A stretch of DNA of 33,818 nt. Origin: Acidobacteriaceae bacterium. Its GTDB lineage: Bacteria; Acidobacteriota; Terriglobia; Terriglobales; Acidobacteriaceae. This document shows positions 24,675 through 33,692 of this stretch, piece after piece. The stretch covers positions 1-33,818 of the forward strand of contig JASHQE010000082.1 of assembly GCA_030037705.1 (NCBI GenBank). The letters are read 5' to 3'. The notes beneath the pieces were generated by a model. It made no database searches. It saw only the letters and a list, made by a program, of their open reading frames with translations, and was not told the origin of the DNA. The position numbers and the translations under genes were made by a program. Position 1 is the first letter of the stretch. Every line of letters starts with the position of its first letter.

Positions 24675-27206
24675 TTATGAACCCGCAGGAACCACTGCCC
24701 GGGCTTGCACGCGTTTGGTCATGACAACGAATTCGGCAGCCGGAGGTTTCGGTCCTTCCAAGCCATCCATCGTTGCTTCAATATGGATCTTGCCAGACGT
24801 TCGGGTCGACTGCACGATCACCTGTGCCAGGCCATGGAAGAGCGAACGCGTGGTTCCTTTGTCGCTCTCATGGCAGTTCGGATCGCCGTTCCCCACTCCG
24901 ATGAGAGCGCCATCTCCAGAGATATGGAAAGAAATGGAATTGGCCGCGGTAGGAACTGGGTGTCCCTGGCGATCAAAAGCCTCTATCGTCAGAACCGCGA
25001 TGTCCTCGCCGTCCGCATTGATTTCCGCGCGGTCAGCTGTGATACGAATCGAGCTGGGAGGGCCAGCGGTAACTCGCTTTTCGACAAGAACGACATTTCC
25101 GTTCCGGATGCCGCGCGCTTCAATCTCACCCGGTTCATACCTGACTCCCCATTCCACATGTCCCAGGTGCGGAACTTTTTGCCGGCCCTGGCTTTTTCCA
25201 TTGACGAGTAACTCTACCTCGTCAAGGTTCGAGTAAACCCAGACGGGGATTGAAATTCCCTCGCGGCCCTCAAAATTCCAGTGTGGAAACAGGTGTAGAA
25301 CCGGCATCAGAGTCCACCAGGACTTGTAATAGTAGAACGCGTCCTTTGGGAACCCGCAGGTATCCACAATGCCAAACTGGGAGCTAATCGACGGCCAACT
25401 GTAAGGTGACGGCTCGCCACGGTAGTCAAAGCCGGTCCAGGCAAATCCACCTGCCTGCCATGCACGGCTGCCATAGAATTGCCACCAATCCTCGGCGGTC
25501 TCGTATCCTTCCCAGCGATGCTCGTGAGTGTCATACGCGTTGACAACATTCTTGAGGGGATCAGTAAAGTACTCACCCCGCGTGCTCACTGCACTCGCAG
25601 TTTCGGATCCAAAAAGCGGGCGTTTCGGAAACTTTTTATGAAATGCATCCGGCAGCTCAAGGTTGTAATTGAAACCGACGACATCGAAAGAGGCCGAGAT
25701 CGGTTTTTCGTTGGTGCCATTTACCGCGGCAGAAACTGGACGCGTCGGATCCAGTTCATGGCAGCGTCGAACCATGGTTGCGGCAATTCTTCCACCCTCT
25801 TCCGCTAGATCGTCCTGCAACGTAAATTCTTCATTGCCGATGGACCACAAGATAATCGACGGCGAGTTTCGATATCGTTTCAACATGGTTTCCAACTGTG
25901 CCAGACCTTCAGCATTGGAACTCATCTGCCGCGTCTCACACATCATCATCACGCCCATGCGGTCGCACGCCTCCACTAACTCGGGAGTAGGCATGTTATG
26001 AGATGTGCGGATTGCATTGCATCCCATTTCCTTGAGAACGCCGAGACGGAAACACTGCAGGCGATCGGGCAATGCGGCGCCCACGCCTGCGTGATCCTGG
26101 TGATTGCAAGTTCCCTGAATCTTCAACGATTCTCCGTTGAGGCGGAATCCCCGGTCTGCATCGAAAACCGCTGAACGAATCCCGAAGTGAATTTCTTCCG
26201 CATCTCGCGCCATGCCTGATTTCAAAACCGTAATAGTCGCCGAATACAGATTAGGTGCATCAACAGACCATAGCGCGGGGTGGCTGATGTGTGCCACTGC
26301 CGCAAAGCTGGCAGATGCTCCGGGAGCGATCGTTTGGTCAACGGCTTCAGCAGTTGCTACGGTCTTGCCATCTTGATCATGAATTTCCCACTTGACGCGA
26401 GCATCCGATGCCTGATCGCTCTCATTAATGACAACCGTGCTCAAATTTACATTTGCGCCGCTGTCGGTTAATTCTGGTCGAGCGGTGCTCTCCCAGTTCG
26501 CAATATGCAGCGGATCGGTCTTGGTTAGCCATATGTGACGATAAATCCCAGCGCCTTCATAGAACCATCCGTCGCCAAAGCTGGCATCGACACGAGCCAC
26601 GATGTAGTTCTTCGACCCGTAGGCGAGAAAATCTGTCAGATCGAATGCAAACGGTGCATATCCGTTGTCATTTCGTCCAATAAAGCAGCCGTTCACAAAG
26701 ACCAGTACATCCCGAAATGCGCCGTCGAATGCGACAGTTATCTGCCGTCCTTGGTCGCTCAGGGGAATTTCGAACTCCCGGCGGTACCAGCCCACGCTGG
26801 TTTCGGGATATCTCCGGCCAAGCGGCTTGTAACCATGAGACCGTTGTTGCTCGTCATTCACAAACGGAAGCTCAACCGCCCAGTCGTGCGGTAAATTGAG
26901 CACCCGCCACTTCGAGTCGTCGAACTTCGCCTTCGCAAAATCAAAGTCTCCGGTTTTCGCGAAGTCTCCTTCGTCGACTCCAAATCCTAAGTCGCGAGCC
27001 GGATCCTCGGCGTTGCCAAACGTGAATTTCCAACCAAAGTCAAAAAGCAGTCTCTCCCGTCCAGGTAAATCCCGTTGCGAGGAAGCGTTCTCTTGCAAAA
27101 TATCCGTCAGGGGTGTACTGCCAGCCCAGACAGAGCGGGCGAGGGCCGACGATGTGGACAACGCCAATCCGGAATAGAGCAGCTTACGACGACTTAGATT
27201 AACCAT
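24675..27206 (-). CDS. Tat-exported GH2 beta-galactosidase-like enzyme
   Basis: An 843-residue GH2 protein from the ATG at 27206. The frame extends to 27317, but the internal start is preferred because MVNLSRRKLLYSGLALS is a clear Tat signal. Domain order: sugar-binding jelly roll with WRVLNLPHDWAVELPF and GWYRREFEIPL, immunoglobulin-like sandwich, then the catalytic barrel with RTSHNMPTPELVEACDRMG. The acid/base is Glu459 (IGNEEFT) and the nucleophile is Glu535 (FGSETASA), numbered from 27206. A Big/DUF4982-type C-terminal region follows. It probably removes beta-linked galactose, though GH2 also includes glucuronidases and mannosidases. It lies between the receptor and the GH29 gene, and the two enzymes could strip Fuc then Gal from one substrate. 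Confidence 0.88.
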   Translation of the reverse strand: MVNLSRRKLLYSGLALSTSSALARSVWAGSTPLTDILQENASSQRDLPGRERLLFDFGWKFTFGNAEDPARDLGFGVDEGDFAKTGDFDFAKAKFDDSKWRVLNLPHDWAVELPFVNDEQQRSHGYKPLGRRYPETSVGWYRREFEIPLSDQGRQITVAFDGAFRDVLVFVNGCFIGRNDNGYAPFAFDLTDFLAYGSKNYIVARVDASFGDGWFYEGAGIYRHIWLTKTDPLHIANWESTARPELTDSGANVNLSTVVINESDQASDARVKWEIHDQDGKTVATAEAVDQTIAPGASASFAAVAHISHPALWSVDAPNLYSATITVLKSGMARDAEEIHFGIRSAVFDADRGFRLNGESLKIQGTCNHQDHAGVGAALPDRLQCFRLGVLKEMGCNAIRTSHNMPTPELVEACDRMGVMMMCETRQMSSNAEGLAQLETMLKRYRNSPSIILWSIGNEEFTLQDDLAEEGGRIAATMVRRCHELDPTRPVSAAVNGTNEKPISASFDVVGFNYNLELPDAFHKKFPKRPLFGSETASAVSTRGEYFTDPLKNVVNAYDTHEHRWEGYETAEDWWQFYGSRAWQAGGFAWTGFDYRGEPSPYSWPSISSQFGIVDTCGFPKDAFYYYKSWWTLMPVLHLFPHWNFEGREGISIPVWVYSNLDEVELLVNGKSQGRQKVPHLGHVEWGVRYEPGEIEARGIRNGNVVLVEKRVTAGPPSSIRITADRAEINADGEDIAVLTIEAFDRQGHPVPTAANSISFHISGDGALIGVGNGDPNCHESDKGTTRSLFHGLAQVIVQSTRTSGKIHIEATMDGLEGPKPPAAEFVVMTKRVQARAVVPAGS

Positions 27207-27255
27207 GAATACGCTCGCAGTACCCCGCAAAATGAAGTGAACTCGTATCTTTCGG

Positions 27256-27293
27256 GGGTGCCGAGGCCTCAAAAGCGAGGCACACAGGCACCC
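27256..27293. other. Nested intergenic hairpin between receptor and GH2 genes
   Basis: GGGTGCC (27256-27262) pairs with GGCACCC (27287-27293), enclosing GCCTC (27266-27270) and GAGGC (27277-27281) with a six-base loop. No T-tract follows. Located in the 123-bp gap, it could reduce read-through or protect the upstream mRNA. A GGGGCACCC motif also occurs near 33710, and I infer these may belong to a dispersed intergenic repeat family. Confidence 0.5.
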
Positions 27294-27329
27294 TTGGTGC
27301 AAACAACCCAAATTCATGTATTCCGAAAT

Positions 27330-30300
27330 TTAGAAACTGATATGCGCTCCTACTTCGAGGATGCGCGGCGGGGACGAGGACGTAATCTGACCGAATGCTC
27401 CCGAGCCCATTGTCGAATTTGGCAGCGAGAACCACCGGTGATTAAAGATATTGAAAGCATCGGCGCGGAACTTGAATTTCATTGACTCCCCAAGCGGAAT
27501 CTCCTTCGCAAGCGATTGGTCGATGTCCCAGCCCCCAGGCCCAAGAACACTATCCCGGCTGCACGTTCCTATGGTGTAACTAGGCGGGTCGACAAATGCA
27601 GAGGTGTTCATCCACTCAGCGGCCGTCTTCGGACCGGAGCTTTTGCCTACACAATTGGCAAAGAGGTTACCTGCCAATAGGCCAGTCGTCTGTGTTCCGC
27701 TCCCGTACACGGTAAAAGGAGGTCCAGAATGCGCAATCAAGCTTCCGGAATTCTGCCATCCACCCAGAATTGCGTTCGCGATTCCCCCCGTGTTGAGCAG
27801 TTTCTTCCCCTGTCCAACGGGCAGTTGGTAGACATAAGATGCGGTGACCCGGTGAGTTTGATTAAAATCCGATACCGCGTAGTTTAGCCTAGGATCTGCC
27901 GTGACCTGATACTCGCTGCCTACCCCCGTTGTTTGATCCGAAGAGGAGGTATCAAGCGATCGAGCAAGTGTGTATGTGGAAAAGACTGTGAAGCCGTCTG
28001 TAAATCGACGCTTCAGGATGACCTCCAAAGCATTGTAATTGGAAATAGCGTCATCGTAGGTCGTACTTATTCCCTGAAATAGTGGAAATGGCCTCAGCGC
28101 CTGCGGGTCTGTTCTATCTTCGGCCGAACCTTGGTCGCCCAGCGGCACTTGATCCGCATCGCGCCAAAACAGCAGATGCAGGCCACGCGATCCCACGTAG
28201 GAAATCTGCGCAGTCGTAGCCCGACCAAATTGCCGCTCGATTGAGAGGTTCCACTGCTCTTCGTAGGTTTGTGGGGCATTTTGGGGCCACCAATATATGT
28301 ATTGTCCGTTTCCTACCGCGCCATTGCGGTCGGCGGCGGTGGGAACAACATACGCTGGCGGACCGTTTTGTAGCTGAAATACAGGCGCACTTGTGAGCGT
28401 CTGTGAGATCAGGGTTTGCGTAATGCTATAGCCAGGCGAGTAACCATTGAAGTTCGTTCCGGCGCCAAGGGGTTCATAGTAGAACCCAAACCCTCCGCGT
28501 ACTGCCATGTTTCCCCCAATGCTCTTGGCAAATCCAACACGCGGTCCGAAGAGTCCGGCATGATTTTGCTGGATATAGGGGTGGGCGCTAGTGGCGAAGA
28601 CAATTGCGCCGGGTGTATTGGTAGCTGGGTTAATGGCGGTTGGCGAGAAATTGCTTGTGTCGTTATGGGCTTCCGTCCATGTTCCTTCATATTGGTAGCG
28701 TAGACCCAGATTCAAGACCAATGTTGGAGTGATCTTCCAATCGTCTTGTATGAAAGCGGCAGCGGATTTCCTGCGTCCACCGAACTCGAGTGGAGTTGCA
28801 CTGTAGCTATATGATTGGACATCTCCCAGAAGAAAGTCTGCAAAGCCGATCCCAGGACTTAACGTGCCGGCATACTGGCCATTATTTGCTGTGAACTGGC
28901 CATTAAAACTGAAACTCGGCGCCCCGAAATATGCAGGTATGTCGAATTGCTGTGCGCTGTATTGCCCTCCGATTTGTATTGTGTGCCTTCCTCTGACCCA
29001 GTGAAATGTATCTGCGTACGTGAAGACATTTTGGAAGCCAGCATAGTAACTGCCAGGTCCCAAGCTTGTCGGTATCGCGCCGGAAAAGCTGAAGCTCGGA
29101 AATACCACCTGACTGATGCCATTTGCAGATAGCCCCAGTTTGCTGGGGTAATCTCCGCCGTAATTATTGGGCGTGTTGGCGTAGTGCTCCCGTATGTATC
29201 CGGCATTAACGTCGTTGATGGCATTCGGAGTCACCGTCCACTTTTCGTCGGCCTGATAGGCCTGATCGAAGGTAACGCTTGGTCCGCAGTTCTCGCCACC
29301 GTAGCACGCAGGACCTGGGATATATCCCTGCTCTAGCGCATAATATGGTTCGTCATGGAGCGCGACGTAGAACTGATGCTTCGAAGAAATGGTCCAGTCG
29401 CCCCTGGCATCGTAGATCGGCGTGCGTGGATTGTTCGGGGCGAGCTGTGCATAGTTATTTGAGGCGGCGCCGGCACTTCCGTAATTCGGAGCTGGCCAAT
29501 AAGCGAGAACTGCCTTGGCCACCGAGTCAATACGATTGGAGGGAATCGTGTTGTTTGAAAACGGCTTTCCTGTCGTGGGATCGTAAAGGACAATCGGCTG
29601 GTTGTTATCATTCGCATTCGCAGTAAGAAATGAGCTGAAGTTCCAGTCGCCACTGGAATCCTCCATACTCGTGCTCGGCGGAACCGTAACAACATTGAAT
29701 GAAGAGGAAGGGCTGAGGGTGTTTTCGTAGGAGAAGAAAAAGAAGAGTTTGTCTTTGATAACTGGCCCTCCTAGCACGCCTCCAAACTGGTTATAGCGAA
29801 GCGTCGGCTTCGTCGTCGCAAAACCGGCAGTAGCATCCATCGCATCATTTTCGTCAAACTCATAGACCGATCCGTGGAAATGGTTTGTCCCATTCTTGAT
29901 GATCATGTTCAGGACTGACGTGCCATTTCCGTACTGCGCGCCGAAGTTGTCTTCAATTACGCTGAATTCGGATATCGCATCCAGCGAAGGAATCATATTG
30001 CCGAAGTTGTTGCTATTGGGCAAGATCACTGGTCCCCCGTTCAAAAGGGGCTCAATCGTAAAGGTTCGAGCACCACCCACATTGACCCGGCCTGGATCAA
30101 TGAGGCCGCCTGATCCAAGCCCGATAATGTCGGACTGAGCAGTGCTCGTACCCGGAGCGAGCGCGGCCAACTGTGTCGGCGTGCGGCCCACGAGGGGAAG
30201 TTCGTGTGTCAACTCCGAATCCATCACTGTTTCCACTTGAGAAGTGTCTGTAGCCAGGAGAGGTGGGGCACCTGTGACAACAACCGTCTGTTGGGGTTCA

Positions 30301-30719
30301 CCAACAGTCAGGTTTACGTTAATCTTCGCAGTCTGGTCGATTTCCAAACCGATGTTTTGGCGTTGAGCAGTCTTGAAGCCGTCTCGAGAAAACGTGACCG
30401 TGTAGGTACCGGGCAATAGCAACGGCAGGTCATAAATGCCCGACCCGTTCGTCTGTGCGGACACGCTTACGCCGGTGGCCGTATTTTGAGCGGTGACATG
30501 GACTGAGGGCAAAACTGCTCCGGCCTGGTCGGTAACCTGCCCTGTGATTTCGGCGGTATTCCGGTTCTGCGCAAAGAGCGCTCCTGACCCGACGAAGAGC
30601 CAGAAGACTGCTATCGCCAAAACAAGAAGCTTGCCTGTTTTTCTTCCTCTTTTTCCGTTCACACTGGAAAGTCCAGAAAACGAGCGGAGATTAGCCACTT
30701 CGAATCGATCCTTTTGCAT
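27330..30719 (-). CDS. TonB-dependent receptor with N-terminal carboxypeptidase-regulatory domain (Oar-like)
   Basis: An 1129-residue outer-membrane receptor of the Oar-like type abundant in acidobacteria. After a positively charged leader, residues about 31-50 (LLVLAIAVFWLFVGSGALFAQ) form the signal segment. Residues about 55-140 form a carboxypeptidase-regulatory-like domain (ITGQVTDQAGAVLPSVHVTAQNTATG, YDLPLLLPGTYTVTFSRDGFKT). A plug domain follows (VVVTGAPPLLATDTSQVETVM), then a long beta-barrel with PFPLFQGI and LNYAVSDFNQTHRVTASYVYQLP, ending in EVGAHISF with a terminal aromatic. A perfect AGGAGG sits just before the ATG at 30719. It heads the minus-strand GH2/GH29 cluster, so it likely imports or senses an oligosaccharide. 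I saw no obvious TonB-box. Confidence 0.92.
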   Translation of the reverse strand: MQKDRFEVANLRSFSGLSSVNGKRGRKTGKLLVLAIAVFWLFVGSGALFAQNRNTAEITGQVTDQAGAVLPSVHVTAQNTATGVSVSAQTNGSGIYDLPLLLPGTYTVTFSRDGFKTAQRQNIGLEIDQTAKINVNLTVGEPQQTVVVTGAPPLLATDTSQVETVMDSELTHELPLVGRTPTQLAALAPGTSTAQSDIIGLGSGGLIDPGRVNVGGARTFTIEPLLNGGPVILPNSNNFGNMIPSLDAISEFSVIEDNFGAQYGNGTSVLNMIIKNGTNHFHGSVYEFDENDAMDATAGFATTKPTLRYNQFGGVLGGPVIKDKLFFFFSYENTLSPSSSFNVVTVPPSTSMEDSSGDWNFSSFLTANANDNNQPIVLYDPTTGKPFSNNTIPSNRIDSVAKAVLAYWPAPNYGSAGAASNNYAQLAPNNPRTPIYDARGDWTISSKHQFYVALHDEPYYALEQGYIPGPACYGGENCGPSVTFDQAYQADEKWTVTPNAINDVNAGYIREHYANTPNNYGGDYPSKLGLSANGISQVVFPSFSFSGAIPTSLGPGSYYAGFQNVFTYADTFHWVRGRHTIQIGGQYSAQQFDIPAYFGAPSFSFNGQFTANNGQYAGTLSPGIGFADFLLGDVQSYSYSATPLEFGGRRKSAAAFIQDDWKITPTLVLNLGLRYQYEGTWTEAHNDTSNFSPTAINPATNTPGAIVFATSAHPYIQQNHAGLFGPRVGFAKSIGGNMAVRGGFGFYYEPLGAGTNFNGYSPGYSITQTLISQTLTSAPVFQLQNGPPAYVVPTAADRNGAVGNGQYIYWWPQNAPQTYEEQWNLSIERQFGRATTAQISYVGSRGLHLLFWRDADQVPLGDQGSAEDRTDPQALRPFPLFQGISTTYDDAISNYNALEVILKRRFTDGFTVFSTYTLARSLDTSSSDQTTGVGSEYQVTADPRLNYAVSDFNQTHRVTASYVYQLPVGQGKKLLNTGGIANAILGGWQNSGSLIAHSGPPFTVYGSGTQTTGLLAGNLFANCVGKSSGPKTAAEWMNTSAFVDPPSYTIGTCSRDSVLGPGGWDIDQSLAKEIPLGESMKFKFRADAFNIFNHRWFSLPNSTMGSGAFGQITSSSPPRILEVGAHISF

Positions 30720-30761
30720 TCTGCCTCCTCCTGAAATGAAAAACTGATGCTTTACTGCAAA

Positions 30762-30783
30762 AACGATTACGGCAACGATTACG
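30762..30783. repeat. 12-bp-period direct repeat, possible operator
   Basis: AACGATTACG occurs at 30762-30771 and 30774-30783, with a partial third copy (AACG) at 30786, all in 12-base register. It lies between the divergent receptor and regulator genes, near the receptor side. Such a spacing could be a binding site for the winged-helix regulator, but this is inference. Confidence 0.5.
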
Positions 30784-30799
30784 ACAACGCACAGCGCGA

Positions 30800-30829
30800 T
30801 TGCCCACGGTTTGCGGCTCGTTGTAAAAT
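30800..30829 (+). promoter_or_regulatory. Possible promoter for the winged-helix/TPR regulator
   Basis: TTGCCC (30800-30805, four of six matches), an 18-base spacer, and TAAAAT (30824-30829, five of six). Transcription would start near 30836, leaving a leader of about 115 bases before the ATG at 30951. Confidence 0.4.
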
Positions 30830-30915
30830 GTGCCGAGATTTGAGTTTGATCCTCAGCGAAAAACCGGCGCAGAGATAATCTAGGACGAAATAACTCAGCA
30901 AAGTCCCGAGAAAGG

Positions 30916-30934
30916 TCAGAAATTTCTCAGAAAT
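30916..30934. repeat. 11-bp-period direct repeat with palindrome before the regulator start
   Basis: TCAGAAAT occurs at 30916-30923 and 30927-30934 (period 11, about one helical turn). AGAAATTTCT (30918-30927) is a perfect palindrome spanning the first copy. It lies 17-35 bases before the regulator ATG and could be an autoregulatory site, though this is unproven. Confidence 0.45.
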
Positions 30935-30950
30935 CTTGTCGATTTAACCG

Positions 30951-33692
30951 ATGGCGCAGACTAATAGAGCATCGTATGTTATTGATGACATTGAAATTAG
31001 CGCGCACGAATTCCGGTTAAATTGTCGCGGCGAGGAAAAGCACCTGAGAAGGCAGGCTTTTCAAGTTCTTCTCTATCTTGTAGAACATCAAAACCGAGCC
31101 GTAGGTCGTGAGGAACTCATTGAGAGCGTCTGGCACGGAGCCGCAGTTACAGACGATAGCGTTGGGCAATGCGTCAGCGAAATACGAGACGCGTTAGGGG
31201 ATAACTCACGTACTCCTCGCTTCATCAAGACCCTACCAAAAATTGGATATCAGTTCATCGGAACGATCAGGGAATCTACATCAGAACTGAACGGTGCCCC
31301 CCAAACAAAAGAGCCAGTTACGGATGAATCCGAGGCTCCACCAATCTCCTCGATCGCACATTCGCCCAATCGAGCGAATCTTTGGCATCGAACTCGCTAT
31401 TGGGTCGGCATCATTTTGGTAACCAGCGGTGTGGCTGCAGGATTGTTTCTTGGTTACCGATTCCTTCGTCTCCGAGCCACTTCAAAACCTTCGGTTCCAT
31501 TGGCAAGCGTAATGCCGCGTCGCTCGATTGCGATACTAGGCTTTGCTAATCTCTCGAACCGTCCCCAAGATGCCTGGCTCTCAACGGCCCTGTCGGATTG
31601 GTACTGCACCGAACTCGCCGCAGGCGAGCAACTTCGCATCGTGTCTCCGACGGTTCTGAAAGAATTGCGCGGTGAAGCTGTGCCCGGCCCGGATGGGCTG
31701 AATGCCGCTGACTTGGAACGAATTCGCCGTGTCCTCGGCGTCGATTTGGTTTTATCCGGCTCCTATGCGAAGCTGAATTCCGATGCCAGTGGCCCCATGC
31801 GAATCGACCTCCGGATTCAGGATACTCAGAATGGCGACACGATTTTCGCGACCTCTGCCAGTGGAAACCAAGCCCATCTCTTTGAATTAGTTTCGGGAAC
31901 AGGCAAGGCGCTTCGGGCAAAAATAGAGGTGCCTGATGTCACCCACGAACAGGCGGAACAGATTGCCGCCACTTTGCCCTCAGATCCTGTAGCCGAGAGG
32001 CTCTATGCTGAAGGGGTGGCTCAGCTACGAGCCTCTGACTTTTCGACTGCGCGCGATCTGCTGCTCAAGGCGGTTGCCGCCGCCCCTCAAGATCCGATGC
32101 CCCATGCTGCTCTTGCCTCAGCCTGGGAACAGCTTGGTTATGACGGCAATGCTGAATCTGAATCGAAACGCGCTCTCGATCTTTCATCCCACTTATCGCG
32201 GGCCGATCGCTTGCTGCTATTGGCAAATTACAACGAGGCGGCGCGAAACTGGTCCGGCGCCATTCAGACTTACAGCGCCCTCTTCACTTTCTTTCCAGAC
32301 GATTTGAACCAAGGATTGCAGCTTGCCAACGCGCAGGTCATCGGGGGCAGATGGATTGACGCGATTGCCACGCTTAATGTGCTACGCCACTTACCTGCAC
32401 CCTCGAGCAACGATCCGCGAATCGATTGGCAGGAGTGTAGGGCCGTGAGATCGCTCGGGAACATGAAAGAGGCGGCAAACTGGTGCGTGAAAGCTGCGCA
32501 AAAAGCCCGAGCCTCAGGTGCATTGTTGATTGAAGCCAGAGCGTTGCTCGATGAAGCCATCGCGCTCAGGAATATTGATAACTCCGAACCGGTTTTGAAA
32601 CTGGCCCAAGATGCGGGGCAACTATTCGCCCGTGCACACGATCAACAGGGAATGGCTTCAACCACCGATTTCTTGGCGAGCATCGCGGAACACCGCGGAG
32701 ATTATGAAGAGGCCGAAGAAGGATTCAAAAGAGCTTTGACCGTGTATCAAGGTATCGAATACCAGCCAGGTATCTCAGGAATGCATGACAACCTGGGTGA
32801 ACTCTACCTTCATGTGGGAAATGCTTCCGGCGCGCTCGGTCAATTCAACGAAGCGCTCGCCACTTACCGGAAAATCGGAGAACAAGACGGCGTGGCCTTA
32901 GCTGAGTCTGGGCTAGGAGATGTCTATCGTGTAACTGGCCAGCATGCCAAAGCGACGGCAAGTTACAAAGACTCGATCGAAATTTGCAAGCAGACTGGCA
33001 ACCGAAACCGGGAAGCGGATGCGCTTGCCGGTCTGAGCAAAGAACTCTGGATCGAAGGTGATTTATCCGGTGCATATCAAGGTATATCCCAAGCGAAAGC
33101 TATGTTTCAGGGGTTGGGGGAGGGCTTGAAGAGCCTTGAGTTAGCTCCGGAACTAGCGGGCATTCTCCTTGATGAGCATCGGACCGTTGACAGCGTAAAA
33201 GTGGCAACCGATGCAGCCACTGCCCTCCATCGGCTCAATGAAGTCAGTGACGAAGCCGCCGCAAACCTTGCACTTGCTGACGCGTTCCTTGCAGAGAATA
33301 GACTTAGCGATGCCCAGAAAGCATTTGCGGTAGTGCAACTGCTATCCGGACAAATTCATGATCGCCAATTGATCTGGTGGATCGAAATCACAGCAGCTCG
33401 ATTAACTGCGGCATCAGGGAAGAAAGATCGTGTCCACACGGCGGAATCCGAGCTGCGGATCACTTCCACTCAAGCAACTTCCGCCTCCTATGTGAACACT
33501 GCACTGACAGCGCGCCTCTATCTAAATGAAATCCAAATATCGACAGATGACACCGGTTCAATTCCAGCGCAGCTATCTTCGCTGGAAAAAGAGGCTTCCA
33601 ACGGAGGATTCGGTTTGATTGCCCACGAAGCCGCTGCTGATCTTGCATCCCGGCAGCACAATCCGCGTAGTTCCTCTAAAGGCCATCTATAA
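30951..33692 (+). CDS. Membrane-bound winged-helix regulator with TPR repeats (CadC-like)
   Basis: A 913-residue one-component regulator. Residues about 10-108 form an OmpR/PhoB-type winged helix (LRRQAFQVLLYLVEHQNRAVGREELIESVWHG, CVSEIRDALGD, RFIKTLPKIGYQFIG). A charged, flexible linker leads to a single transmembrane helix at about 150-172 (YWVGIILVTSGVAAGLFLGYRFL). The periplasmic part starts with a TolB-like/adenylate-cyclase-associated region (RRSIAILGFANLSN, LGVDLVLSGSYAKL) and then many tetratricopeptide repeats from about residue 345, clearest between 540 and 700 (HRGDYEEAEEGFKRAL, GNASGALGQFNEAL, GQHAKATASYKDS). The TPR domain is probably the sensor. It is divergent from the receptor gene and likely controls the carbohydrate genes. 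Confidence 0.88.
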   Translation: MAQTNRASYVIDDIEISAHEFRLNCRGEEKHLRRQAFQVLLYLVEHQNRAVGREELIESVWHGAAVTDDSVGQCVSEIRDALGDNSRTPRFIKTLPKIGYQFIGTIRESTSELNGAPQTKEPVTDESEAPPISSIAHSPNRANLWHRTRYWVGIILVTSGVAAGLFLGYRFLRLRATSKPSVPLASVMPRRSIAILGFANLSNRPQDAWLSTALSDWYCTELAAGEQLRIVSPTVLKELRGEAVPGPDGLNAADLERIRRVLGVDLVLSGSYAKLNSDASGPMRIDLRIQDTQNGDTIFATSASGNQAHLFELVSGTGKALRAKIEVPDVTHEQAEQIAATLPSDPVAERLYAEGVAQLRASDFSTARDLLLKAVAAAPQDPMPHAALASAWEQLGYDGNAESESKRALDLSSHLSRADRLLLLANYNEAARNWSGAIQTYSALFTFFPDDLNQGLQLANAQVIGGRWIDAIATLNVLRHLPAPSSNDPRIDWQECRAVRSLGNMKEAANWCVKAAQKARASGALLIEARALLDEAIALRNIDNSEPVLKLAQDAGQLFARAHDQQGMASTTDFLASIAEHRGDYEEAEEGFKRALTVYQGIEYQPGISGMHDNLGELYLHVGNASGALGQFNEALATYRKIGEQDGVALAESGLGDVYRVTGQHAKATASYKDSIEICKQTGNRNREADALAGLSKELWIEGDLSGAYQGISQAKAMFQGLGEGLKSLELAPELAGILLDEHRTVDSVKVATDAATALHRLNEVSDEAAANLALADAFLAENRLSDAQKAFAVVQLLSGQIHDRQLIWWIEITAARLTAASGKKDRVHTAESELRITSTQATSASYVNTALTARLYLNEIQISTDDTGSIPAQLSSLEKEASNGGFGLIAHEAAADLASRQHNPRSSSKGHL

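Noticed and set aside
24675-27317. Longer GH2 start at 27317
   Set aside because: It would put 37 non-family residues before a clear Tat signal, so the ATG at 27206 is preferred.
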